Source: CAZEPT01 sp964514225 (lineage in GTDB: Bacteria > Patescibacteriota > Minisyncoccia > Phycocordibacterales > UBA9973). From it: a stretch of DNA of 27,079 bases. The stretch spans positions 1-27,079 of the forward strand of contig CAZEPT010000003.1 in NCBI GenBank assembly GCA_964514225.1. The letters are read 5' to 3'. Under the pieces are notes generated by a model that worked only from the letters and a program-made list of their open reading frames with translations, was not told the origin of the DNA and did not search any database. A program made the position numbers and the translations under genes. Shown here piece by piece: positions 8,001-16,025 of the stretch (position 1 is the first letter of the stretch; the number at the start of each line of letters is the position of its first letter).

Positions 8001-11000
8001 CTCTTCATCGAACAATCAGGTGCTGGTACGATGACCTCCGCTATCCAAATCACCGAAACAGCAGGAACCATCACTGACGGTATCGCCATCATCGGAACAC
8101 TCGGTAACATCTTGAATACTCCAACTATTGATATCACTGGAGCAGGAGCAATTACCGGAGCAACTCTCACTTCACCTAAATTTGCCGACCTCGATTTCAT
8201 TGCCGATGCAAACGGTAATGAACTCCTCATCTTTGACTCAGTCGGATCAGCCGTCAACGAACTCACTCTCAAAAATGCAATCTCCGGAACAGGTGTCTCA
8301 CTCGCCGCAACCGGAGGAGATGCAGCGATTGATCTCACTTTAGGTGCTAAAGGAACCGGTATTATTAAGCTCGATACCACTGGAACGAGTACAACTGTCT
8401 ATGTTGGTAACCAAACAAACAACAGTACTGGTTCTATCTTGTCTCAAAGAGGTAAGTCAGGTGGAGGAACTGCACTCTCGGCTACATGGACATTAACTGC
8501 TGCAGGTTTCTATGCCCTGACGACACAGTCAGTCTCAAACTACTTAGTCTTTAATACAACTACCGCTACTGCTGGATTTGGTGATGGAAGTCCTGATTAC
8601 ACTCTCGAAGTTTCCAATGCAACTCCAATTTTCGCTGTATCAGACTCTGACGTTGCTCATGGAGTCACCACACTTGCTGATACAGATGTCATGTTCCGTG
8701 TCAGTTCCATCAGTGCGCTCGTCGGGGGAGCTCAACTCACCGGGTTTGCTGATGCTGACGGTATTGCTTTCCAAGTGAAAGGAATTCAATCTTCTAATCC
8801 AACAGACACTACACCAGCAATCCTGCTGACGGGTGCTAAAGCAAATGGTACTGGAGTGCAGGATCTTGCTGCGGCGGAGACTGTGCTTGAAGTTGTCAAC
8901 AACGCAACATCACTCTTTACGGTGTTGGGGAATGGAAATGTGGCAATAGTCGCAGGTAATTTAGCTTTCGGTGCAACCACTCGAATTACGAGTACCGGAG
9001 TCGGAACCTTTATTACAGGTACTGTCATCGGTTCTCAAACCTTCACGACTAACAACATCGCAGATTCAGGAGCACTCACTATTGCGACCGGAACAGCTTC
9101 TGATCTTACACTCAACTCAGGAACCACCGGAACCATCAACATTGGTACTGACGCCTCAGCTGAAACCATCAACATCGGAAACACCGGTGCTGCCGTCAAA
9201 ACTATTCTCATCGGAAACGCCGCTCAAGCCAACACTATTACTATTGGATCAGCCTCAGCTACAAACGTCTCTATTACCGATGACAACTGGTCCATCACCG
9301 CAGCCGGTGTGCTCACTGTTGCATCTTGTAGTGGATGTGGAGGTGGATCATTTGATTCTACTGCAGTTGATGCAACAACGTGGTCTGATGGTGCGAATGC
9401 TTCAAATATTTGGACCTTTGATGTTTCAGGAACTGACCATACGATGACCGCTTCTTCTGGACTTATGACTTTTGGAGACTCTGTGACGATCACCGATACA
9501 CTTACTGTAAATGGTGCAGTCGCTTTTACTCCAACAGCAGGTGCTGATTTTATTTTAAGTGCTGGTGCTGGAACGAATTTTCAGATTACTGCAACTGCCG
9601 CTCCGACTGTTGATATGATGGCGCTCACAAATGCTGGGCAAGGAACAACCTCTTCAGGTGTAGATGGACTGGCGATCGCTTTTGTCACCGGCGATGGTGC
9701 GAGTCTTACCAACAGTGCAATCGATGTCACGCTCACCAATGGGGGAACAGCTGCTGGAGATGTAATCCGCGGTTTGACGCTTAATAACATTACACCAACG
9801 GCTGCGACAGAAACTGGTCTCTATATCGGAACAGGATTTGATAGTGATATTGAATTTGCTGATGCGTCGGTTACTTTCCAGCTTTCTGACCGAGGGGTTT
9901 TGTCTATAGTGGATGGAAGTTCTGGTGTTGGAACTCTCCTTGCTGTTGGAAGCACGCTTTCTCGTGGAGATTTAGATGTATATGGAAACTTAATTAAAAA
10001 AGGATATGTAGACCAGACCGCAATTACTGGGATAAATGATGTATTCGTTTACGATACTGCTCGTGATACAGATGGTGGTGCTTGGACGACCTCAATGAAG
10101 TCTCTCGGCAATTCATGGTACACGGAAACAAAAGATGACGGAGTAGGTGATGCTTGTAATATCTCATCAGACGATCGTTGTGGAACATCATCTTTTCCTA
10201 AAAAAGCTATTCTTGTAGCTACAGATAGCGCGCTGTACGTCTTTGATGGAAACTCAAATACAATGTGGATGAAGTTTACTCAAGCAGCTACTGGTGCCCT
10301 TGGTGCTGACACAAACAACAATCCATCTTCTGTGTATGCTCAAAACGGAACAATTTATGTGGGTACTAATGGATCTTCTGGTACAGGTATGTATGAATTT
10401 GATTTCACAGGAGACAAGATGTTTAGATATAACACCACAAACATGAGCCAGGCTGATGTCGCTATCGGCAGTAGAAACAGTACTGTTACATACAACGTGA
10501 ATTCAAACACAGTTATGGCGCTTCGAGGTACGAACGCAAATTTGGTTAATGATGTTCATGCGACAACGATTCAAGGAGGTGCGGGTGTTCAAACCAACGG
10601 TGGACCGCTCAATGGAGGGAGGTTTATTGTGGCGGCGACGGATGATGGAATACAAGCGGTTAATACCAATACTAAAATAACGTATGTTTTTGGGAATGGT
10701 GCTATTACTGATAACTATCAATCAGTATATGTAACCAGAAGAGGGAGAGTGTATGGGCTTAACTCTACAGACTCGTCAGCTGATCGCTTCGGTCTCTCCG
10801 CCAATAGTGCTAACTCTATCGATATAACTCAAGCAGATATCACATCCGTAGCTAAATCATTCAATGGTACTACGAGACCTGCCTCTTTGTGGAAATCAGC
10901 ACCAACTATAAATACAGGTGCTCCTGACGCTCTTGATGTGTGTGAACAATGTTCTTATGCTGAAGTTGATACAGTGGCGACTGGTCGTGGAGATGTACTC

Positions 11001-13907
11001 TATGTAGGGCACTCTTTAGGGCTTACGGAAATTCATGATACATCTCTAGTTTCTTCTGCGACAGTTCAGCCATGGTCAAAGTTCTATACTAAGGCACTGC
11101 AGACAGACTATATGCCAGCGACGAACAAAGGTATGTATTCATTTGAAGAAACTACAGGAGACTTGACTGACTCTGCGGTTACGAACAATGTGCTTGAGCC
11201 AGAAAATGCACCGACATATGGTGTCAACGGTGTTCGTGGTAAGGGATTACGCTTTGATGGAGCCAATGATTTTCTTTGTTCTGATGTAGACAATAATGGG
11301 GCCTGTGATGTAGAGACTGATTTTAACTCTACAACGACCGCCTTCTTTGTTTCATTTTGGTTTAAAACAAATGGTACAGTTTCCGCCCTTCAGACATTAG
11401 TTGATAAAAGTACGACAACAGCAGCTGGTGCGGCAGCAACTGGTTGGCGCGTATGGCTTACTACCACAGGAGCAGTCTCATTTGCTATAGATGACGATAC
11501 AGCATTTACTCCAGACGACGTCGCCACCTCAACTGATGACTTCGATGATAGTCAGTGGCACCATGTTTTTGCACAAAGAACCAATGCAGCAGGAAGATTA
11601 GATCTGTTTGTTGATGGAAGACTTGTTGGTAATGACGCAACTATTTCTGCGACACTAACACTAGAAACAACTTCTGCCGTCTTGTCTGTTGGTGCTCGAT
11701 GTAATGTCATTGCTGCTTGTACTACCGCCCAAGAATTTTTCAATGGTGACATGGATGATTTGGTGTTTGCGATGGGTGGTGCGACTACTACAGATACATT
11801 GAACCAAGCACAGGTTCGTAAAATGTACATCGCTGGTCTTGAGGCAATGAAGCATAAGACCATTACTGTTTCTGCTGCGACTGCTGCGACTTCGACAACT
11901 ATTACAGATACAGGAGAATCATGGATTCCAAATGAATTTGTCGGACAAATCGTAGAGATTACCGGCGGGACAGGAGTTGGGCAGACACGGAGAGTTATAT
12001 CAAACACAGTGGATACTCTTACTGTAAGTCCTGCTTGGAGTACTACACCAACAGGTGCTGACTTTGCTATCGAACCAGAGTTTTTGTACGGATCTTCAAA
12101 TAACGTCACGTCAGTTGGAGCTACCACAGAGCCATTTATGGGGGTAACTCAGAGTTTGTATGTTGGTACAGATGAAGGATCAGATGGAGGAGGAGTTACG
12201 GTTTTTGGTGGATTTGGCAATTCATTTATATCTGACGTCTATCATGGAGACACTGAGAAACTAGATAATGGAGGATTAGAGTGGACGGGTACTGATTATG
12301 ATGACATCCAGTCTATCGACATCAAATCAGGAGTCCTTATTATTGGTTCTGGTGCAGGAACGTGGGTAGAAATGCCTGATCGTGATATACAACAGTCACT
12401 TGATTTCTTGGCCGGAAATATAAATCTCATTCGTGCTGAGCTTATTGCTGACTCAATGCAAGCTTCAGGTCTTGAATTTGGAGCAGTCGGTTCTGCTGAC
12501 CTTGCTGAATATTACTACTCAAATAGCGTTCTTGAACCAGGTGATGTAGTGGCGATACAACCAGATCAACCAGCCGGGATTGATAAGTCTACGAAGAGAT
12601 ATCAGAAAAACCTTCTCGGTGTCGTGTCTACCGCTCCAGCTCTCACGATTGGAGCGGTAGCTGAAAATTCATATGCAATCGCACTCGCCGGGCGTATTCC
12701 TGTTAAAATTACAAATGAGAATGGAGAGGTCCATGCGGGTGACATGCTCACTTCCGCATCTCGACCTGGGTATGCAATGAAAGCGACAACGGCTGGGTCT
12801 GTTTTGGGACGTGTGATTAATGAACCAGATGCAATGAATTCTTGTGATGTTGCGCTTCCTGCGATTGAAGAATCTGTTGGCGATGGACCAGGGGTAGACG
12901 CACTCAATACTGTCACACCACAAACTTCCACTTCAACTGAACAAGATTCATCTCAAGATACAAGTGGAGATGAGGAACTCTGTGGATATGCAATGCTTTT
13001 CGTAGGACTCTCTGATTTCCTGGGGGCAAATATTGATGTTCTTTCGCAAGAGTATGCTCTTTTGAATCCTGAAACAATCGAAGTTGAAGGGCTTGAAGTA
13101 CCACTTGAGGGGGAGGATGAAAACATTCTTCAAAAGAAGATTATGGCGTTCCTCGATTTTACCCAAACAAAGAGAAAAGAAAATACAGAACTTCAAAGCG
13201 TCTTCACTGACAAGCTTGCCGCAGCATTTGAAATTATCAGTCCTGCGATGTACACGAAAGGTCTTCGAGTGAACTCGATTGATGTGTTCGATGAAGAGCT
13301 TGTCAGTATGATGAGCGATGTAGAATTCTTCGGTACACCATATCTTAATAAAGATACAGGGGGATTTGCTGTTGTTCGTTCGGGTGATCGATCTGTGGAT
13401 GTTGTCTTTGATAAAGATTACTTAGAGCAACCGATTGTGAATGTTACGATTACACTTGAGGACGCAGAGGATGCAGAAGCAATATTTAGAGATGATATCA
13501 GATACGTTGTCACTAAGAAAACTACTCACGGGTTTAGAATTCTTATTAATAAAGATGCACCGTCAGATACAAAATTTAGTTGGACTGCATTTGCGGTGAA
13601 GAGCCCGAATGTATTCTTCTCTCTTCTTTCTGAAGAAGCAGTGGATGAAGGAGAGGTGTATGAAGAGCCTGTCTCAGATCCTGAACCAGAACCGGTAGTT
13701 AATCCAGCAGGAGAAGGGCAGACTGAACTTGAATCTTCAGGTTCAGGTGGTGAAGTAGAAATGACCAGTGATGGGGCACTTGTAGAGTCTGATCCTGTCT
13801 TGGAACTAGAGCTGGCCGTCGATCCAGCTCCTGAACCTGAACCTGAACCTGAACCAACACCAGAACCACTAGCTGAACTAACTCCACCAGTGGAACTCTC
13901 TTTCTAA
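5082..13907 (+). CDS. Giant secreted fibre-like surface protein with Peptidase_G2-like and lectin-like C-terminal domains
   Basis: 2,941 residues with an N-terminal signal peptide (about 1-34). An opening IINFQGRLLD segment is followed by a Gly/Thr/Ser-rich region (to about 1650) of beta-helix or tail-fibre-like repeats, including the LTNKTLTAPKF phrase common in phage fibres and two long repeat types. Residues about 1690-1990 hold propeller-like strands (LVATDSALYVFDG, GTIYVGT). About 2010-2230 resembles a LamG/concanavalin-like domain (WHHVFAQR, LDLFVDGRLVG). About 2471-2585 (SADLAEYYYSN ... GDVVAI ... GVVSTAP ... AGRIPVKI ... GDMLTSA) resembles the Peptidase_G2 intramolecular chaperone of phage appendages. 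About 2774-2840 resembles an H-type lectin, then a Pro-Glu tail. Probably a trimeric adhesive fibre on the cell surface; partners unknown. The serine hydrolase gene follows after 5 bases. Confidence 0.85.
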   Translation: MKKNIFKNILSIVVSFGTIFLLCTPLITRVVSAAAGVPKIINFQGRLLDATTGDLLGGPSGTDYCYKFSLYSASTGGSKVWPAGAPSTMTILTREGVFNASIGDTGAGGDTLDFDFQTTDTVFVDVEVAEKVGASCTTGGDEVFEALTPRQQVVSSGYAINSGTVGGFTPAQSATGNQVTALTSGSLILGDTNPGIKVTGSNTLTFQSGLTGDIQFFSGSNKITSTGALTIAGSLTAAGVSLGTGSITMTGSLGSTGARLTKGWFTDLEVTNTIVGSITGNAATVTTNANLTGAITSVGNATSLGSFSTSALNTALNDNDVATLAGTEALTNKTLTAPKFADLGFIADANGNELLIFDSVASAVNELTLKNAAVGTGVSLAATGGDAAIDLTLGAKGTGIIKLDTTGTSTTVYVGNQTNNSTGSILSQRGKSAGGTALSATWTLDTSGYYALDSQTVSDIISITTTSGDVGIGVAIPMSSSILTVGNAGVNNSSDAAILISRTVDDGTAGNGHAFSDSSQVSRSGGIGYNSFDGRINFTGTADYDHYAAFQSAPNYASSGIMDNYYGLHSSLVVGAGTITSAFGTYVANPTGAGTVTNNYGLYVASLTKGTTNNYAIYTSGTTDSYFGGDVGVGVLPGSAPLHAKSSVAVNASGQEVLRLDASYSSGTVGSGAMLSFNSGATQFGSIRSFTEASSKIGMSFSTFNSTMGERLRISAAGNVGIGETIPTAVLHLKAGTTAASSAPLKFTSGALNTTAEAGAVEFLTDAYYGTITTGAARKTFAFLESPTFTTPNIGVATGSSGTVIGSQTFTTNNIADSGALTIATAAASALTLNSGTTGTINIGTDASAETINIGNTGAAVKTILIGNAAQANTITIGSASATNVSITDDNWSITAAGVLTVASCSGCGGGGGTLDQAYTSGNTIGTDTASDIIFNLAEVATPTQFIVNNLDTAGVNAIQIDNGIASGTLTNGLFIEQSGAGTMTSAIQITETAGTITDGIAIIGTLGNILNTPTIDITGAGAITGATLTSPKFADLDFIADANGNELLIFDSVGSAVNELTLKNAISGTGVSLAATGGDAAIDLTLGAKGTGIIKLDTTGTSTTVYVGNQTNNSTGSILSQRGKSGGGTALSATWTLTAAGFYALTTQSVSNYLVFNTTTATAGFGDGSPDYTLEVSNATPIFAVSDSDVAHGVTTLADTDVMFRVSSISALVGGAQLTGFADADGIAFQVKGIQSSNPTDTTPAILLTGAKANGTGVQDLAAAETVLEVVNNATSLFTVLGNGNVAIVAGNLAFGATTRITSTGVGTFITGTVIGSQTFTTNNIADSGALTIATGTASDLTLNSGTTGTINIGTDASAETINIGNTGAAVKTILIGNAAQANTITIGSASATNVSITDDNWSITAAGVLTVASCSGCGGGSFDSTAVDATTWSDGANASNIWTFDVSGTDHTMTASSGLMTFGDSVTITDTLTVNGAVAFTPTAGADFILSAGAGTNFQITATAAPTVDMMALTNAGQGTTSSGVDGLAIAFVTGDGASLTNSAIDVTLTNGGTAAGDVIRGLTLNNITPTAATETGLYIGTGFDSDIEFADASVTFQLSDRGVLSIVDGSSGVGTLLAVGSTLSRGDLDVYGNLIKKGYVDQTAITGINDVFVYDTARDTDGGAWTTSMKSLGNSWYTETKDDGVGDACNISSDDRCGTSSFPKKAILVATDSALYVFDGNSNTMWMKFTQAATGALGADTNNNPSSVYAQNGTIYVGTNGSSGTGMYEFDFTGDKMFRYNTTNMSQADVAIGSRNSTVTYNVNSNTVMALRGTNANLVNDVHATTIQGGAGVQTNGGPLNGGRFIVAATDDGIQAVNTNTKITYVFGNGAITDNYQSVYVTRRGRVYGLNSTDSSADRFGLSANSANSIDITQADITSVAKSFNGTTRPASLWKSAPTINTGAPDALDVCEQCSYAEVDTVATGRGDVLYVGHSLGLTEIHDTSLVSSATVQPWSKFYTKALQTDYMPATNKGMYSFEETTGDLTDSAVTNNVLEPENAPTYGVNGVRGKGLRFDGANDFLCSDVDNNGACDVETDFNSTTTAFFVSFWFKTNGTVSALQTLVDKSTTTAAGAAATGWRVWLTTTGAVSFAIDDDTAFTPDDVATSTDDFDDSQWHHVFAQRTNAAGRLDLFVDGRLVGNDATISATLTLETTSAVLSVGARCNVIAACTTAQEFFNGDMDDLVFAMGGATTTDTLNQAQVRKMYIAGLEAMKHKTITVSAATAATSTTITDTGESWIPNEFVGQIVEITGGTGVGQTRRVISNTVDTLTVSPAWSTTPTGADFAIEPEFLYGSSNNVTSVGATTEPFMGVTQSLYVGTDEGSDGGGVTVFGGFGNSFISDVYHGDTEKLDNGGLEWTGTDYDDIQSIDIKSGVLIIGSGAGTWVEMPDRDIQQSLDFLAGNINLIRAELIADSMQASGLEFGAVGSADLAEYYYSNSVLEPGDVVAIQPDQPAGIDKSTKRYQKNLLGVVSTAPALTIGAVAENSYAIALAGRIPVKITNENGEVHAGDMLTSASRPGYAMKATTAGSVLGRVINEPDAMNSCDVALPAIEESVGDGPGVDALNTVTPQTSTSTEQDSSQDTSGDEELCGYAMLFVGLSDFLGANIDVLSQEYALLNPETIEVEGLEVPLEGEDENILQKKIMAFLDFTQTKRKENTELQSVFTDKLAAAFEIISPAMYTKGLRVNSIDVFDEELVSMMSDVEFFGTPYLNKDTGGFAVVRSGDRSVDVVFDKDYLEQPIVNVTITLEDAEDAEAIFRDDIRYVVTKKTTHGFRILINKDAPSDTKFSWTAFAVKSPNVFFSLLSEEAVDEGEVYEEPVSDPEPEPVVNPAGEGQTELESSGSGGEVEMTSDGALVESDPVLELELAVDPAPEPEPEPEPTPEPLAELTPPVELSF
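6082..6410 (+). repeat. Internal repeat A, copy 1
   Basis: About 329 bases encoding the module from LTAPKFADLGFIADANGNE to GTALSATWT. It recurs exactly 2,082 bases downstream, in frame and without indels, with a long central stretch (about 6236-6380) that looks base-identical. Within the giant fibre gene. Confidence 0.85.
7485..7814 (+). repeat. Internal repeat B, copy 1
   Basis: About 330 bases encoding TVIGSQTFTTNN ... NIGTDASAETINIGNTG ... VASCSGCGGG, a hexapeptide-like beta-solenoid pattern ending in a CxxC. It recurs 1,533 bases downstream, in frame. Confidence 0.85.
8164..8492 (+). repeat. Internal repeat A, copy 2
   Basis: Second copy of the 6082-6410 module, differing by scattered substitutions in the first third (for example LTSPKFADLDF) and nearly identical afterwards. 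Confidence 0.85.
9018..9347 (+). repeat. Internal repeat B, copy 2
   Basis: Second copy of the 7485-7814 module. The last two thirds look base-identical; differences cluster around the ATAAASAL/ATGTASDL segment. Confidence 0.85.
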
Positions 13908-13912
13908 TCACC

Positions 13913-14908
13913 ATGAAACAACATACTCAAAAAATAATTCTCATTACGAGCACTCTATTGTTTGCAGTAGCAACTATTATTTTAGCATCTGCTCTTTATA
14001 GACAACATTCCCGTACAGATAAAAAAATCACTCGAGATTTAGGAAAAGAGTTTATCTATACGAGTCCGATTTTAGACTGTGAAGAAACTCGACAGAGTAA
14101 AGATACTGCAATTAATTACCAAGATTTATTTTCGGAAACAGAGAGATTGGCTAAACAACACGGACTTTCTTCTTTTTCAGTGTACTATCGAGATCTCAAT
14201 AATGGACCGTGGGTTGGAATTAATGAGAAAAATACCTTTGCTCCAGCGAGTCTTATGAAGACCCCGCTCCTCATTGCTTTTTTAAAACACGCAGAAAGAA
14301 AACCAGAGCTCCTTGATTTTGAGGTAGTTGCGAGTCAAGAATATTTTGATCTTGCGCTTAAACAAAATTTTGATTTGACGACTAAAATTGAAAAGGGGCA
14401 GGCATATACACTAAGGCAGGTAGCTGAAATAATGATTCAGGATTCTGATAACGTGGCAACTATTATACTCTCTAAATATATTATTGAAAAAGATTTTAAT
14501 GATTTATTGCATGCAATCGGGCTCACTATTGAAAATAAAGGGCAAGATGTGGATATCCGAGTCAAAGATTTCGCTGGGTTTTTCCGTGTACTCTACAATG
14601 CTTCGTATTTAGATAGAGAGATGTCTGAACTTGCTCTTTCTATCCTCGCTGGTTCAACGTTTAAAGATGGGATTGTAGCTGGGATAAATCCAAATATTTC
14701 TGTTGCTCATAAATATGGAGAGCGGTCAATCGAAGAGAAGCAAGCTTCCGGCGTTGTGGTAAAAGAAAGACAGTTCCACGACTGCGGTATCGTATACTAC
14801 CCAAGTAGTCCGTACATACTCTGTATTATGACTAAAGGGAAAGATTTTAGTAAAGAAACTCACTTTATACAAGATGTGTCAAGCTTCATCTATAAAAAAA
14901 TAAAATAA
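13913..14908 (+). CDS. Membrane-anchored serine hydrolase, beta-lactamase/transpeptidase fold
   Basis: 331 residues with an N-terminal signal anchor (about 8-28) that places the enzyme outside the membrane. The SxxK nucleophile motif is S113-L-M-K116 (APASLMKTPLL), the SDN motif is S178-D179-N180, and the third-strand KTG box appears as K267-Y-G (HKYGE). This set fits class A beta-lactamase-like serine hydrolases (beta-lactamase2 type), a group that also covers peptidoglycan-acting enzymes. Its place between the giant fibre gene (5-base gap) and the next exported protein (ATG overlaps its stop) suggests a role in wall or surface remodelling rather than antibiotic resistance; that is inference. 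The Thr-to-Tyr change in KTG makes true beta-lactamase activity doubtful. Confidence 0.82.
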   Translation: MKQHTQKIILITSTLLFAVATIILASALYRQHSRTDKKITRDLGKEFIYTSPILDCEETRQSKDTAINYQDLFSETERLAKQHGLSSFSVYYRDLNNGPWVGINEKNTFAPASLMKTPLLIAFLKHAERKPELLDFEVVASQEYFDLALKQNFDLTTKIEKGQAYTLRQVAEIMIQDSDNVATIILSKYIIEKDFNDLLHAIGLTIENKGQDVDIRVKDFAGFFRVLYNASYLDREMSELALSILAGSTFKDGIVAGINPNISVAHKYGERSIEEKQASGVVVKERQFHDCGIVYYPSSPYILCIMTKGKDFSKETHFIQDVSSFIYKKIK

Positions 14909-15915
14909 TGTTATTCATACAAAAAAAATTTCATAGAGTGCTCTTTGTTGTAGGACTTATTTTAATTCCTAGTTGTTTTATTCACGCAATTGACCTCACC
15001 TCGACCAATTTCATCGTGCGTGATCCTGTTGTTGGTGCGGGTGGGGGGTATCAGTCATCAGGGAGCTTCAAAATGTATGGGAGCAATAACATAACGACCT
15101 CAGGGCAAGGATCATCAACTAATTTTATTGGTCGAGCAGGTTTTTTATATTTTCCCTATGTTGCTGAAGGGGTTTTGAGTGCAACATTAAATGGTATTGA
15201 TGTTGATTTAGATTGGACTGCAACAGATACTGCACTTGGCTTTAATGTGTCAGCATATGAAGTAGGGATTGGTACCGTAACCGGTGGTCCATACACATTT
15301 ACCAACGTCGGTATTGATTTTGATTATACGTACACGACACTTGAACCTGGCGATTATTTTTTTGTTGTTCGGACGCTTGATGGCTTAGGAAATCAAATCG
15401 CTGTCTCTAATGAGCAAACGGTGACAGTTCCTCAGGTTATTGTTTTTTCTATTTCAGATAATACTGTTGGTTTCAGCTCTATTAATTCAAGTGCTGCTCG
15501 TTTTGCGACAGGGGACACTACAGGGAGTGCTACTGACACCAGTGCGCATAACCTGCAAGTCGCAACCAATGCTCCATCCGGGTTTTCAGTGTCATATAGT
15601 GGAACAAGCCTTTCTGGTCCAGAAACAATCACTCAAGCCACTATTACCAATGATGAAGATGGGGTTCAGGACTCTAAACAGTTTGCTATGTCATTCTCGA
15701 CTGATGGAGGGGCAACGATTACAAGCTCATATGACCATGATCCAACACCGGCAAATCGAGATTGGAAGTTTACTTCAAGTGATTTAATCGTGACTGAAGG
15801 TGGTCCGAGTTCACTTCAGACTATCAGTGCGTATTATTTGGCCAATATTTCTGCAACAACCTCTGCTGGAGCGTATGGGGGAGTAATTACGTACGTTGCA
15901 ACGGCAAATTTCTAG
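14908..15915 (+). CDS. Secreted surface protein with FN3-like domain and shared C-terminal domain
   Basis: 335 residues; signal peptide about 1-27 (HA|IDLTSTNF). Residues 30-80 carry the STNF...GGGYQSSGSFKMYGS...SSTNFIGRAGF pattern seen in many CPR exported proteins. About 91-175 looks like a fibronectin type III domain (VDLDWTA ... YEVGIGT ... YFFVVRTLDGLGN). From about 180 to the end a domain starting FSISDNTVGF and ending TYVATANF closely matches the C-terminus of the next gene's product. Start and preceding stop share one base (TAATG), so translation is probably coupled. Function unknown; the pair may be subunits of one surface layer. Confidence 0.78.
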   Translation: MLFIQKKFHRVLFVVGLILIPSCFIHAIDLTSTNFIVRDPVVGAGGGYQSSGSFKMYGSNNITTSGQGSSTNFIGRAGFLYFPYVAEGVLSATLNGIDVDLDWTATDTALGFNVSAYEVGIGTVTGGPYTFTNVGIDFDYTYTTLEPGDYFFVVRTLDGLGNQIAVSNEQTVTVPQVIVFSISDNTVGFSSINSSAARFATGDTTGSATDTSAHNLQVATNAPSGFSVSYSGTSLSGPETITQATITNDEDGVQDSKQFAMSFSTDGGATITSSYDHDPTPANRDWKFTSSDLIVTEGGPSSLQTISAYYLANISATTSAGAYGGVITYVATANF

Positions 15916-15938
15916 GACAGAGGTGAAGGTATAAAAAG

Positions 15939-15947
15939 TTATCCACA
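15939..15947 (+). promoter_or_regulatory. Perfect DnaA-box sequence
   Basis: TTATCCACA, identical to the E. coli DnaA-box consensus, lies in the 110-base gap ahead of the 16026 gene and just before its promoter-like sequences. A single 9-mer can arise by chance; no cluster or dnaA/dnaN neighbour indicates an origin. Confidence 0.3.
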
Positions 15948-15951
15948 GTTT

Positions 15952-15982
15952 TTGTATATCTTATCGTATAATGCTGTATACT
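15952..15982 (+). promoter_or_regulatory. Promoter region of the major secreted protein gene
   Basis: TTGTAT (15952-15957) with TATACT (15977-15982; spacer 19), and an overlapping TATAAT at 15967-15972, lie in a very AT-rich gap before the ATG at 16026. A further TATAAA at 16015-16020 ends five bases before the ATG and could drive a leaderless transcript. Which is used cannot be settled by eye. Confidence 0.45.
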
Positions 15983-16025
15983 ATATATATACATATTGTT
16001 TAATTATTAGAAAGTATAAAAATAT

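Noticed and set aside
5723..9028. Several long open frames on minus and in other plus frames inside the giant gene
   Set aside because: They are by-products of the repetitive Gly/Thr/Ser-rich coding sequence, repeat with the DNA repeats, and lack start signals or motifs.
6082..9347. Possible CRISPR array or mobile element behind the repeated blocks in the giant gene
   Set aside because: Repeats are long, in frame and protein-coding, with unequal spacing; there are no short palindromic repeats, spacers, transposase or inverted termini.
5082..13907. Prophage tail-fibre gene
   Set aside because: It has a signal peptide and is surrounded by exported and housekeeping genes; no capsid, terminase, portal or integrase gene is present.
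15939..15947. Replication origin suggested by a DnaA box in an AT-rich gap
   Set aside because: Only one box is seen, with no dnaA, dnaN or other origin neighbours.
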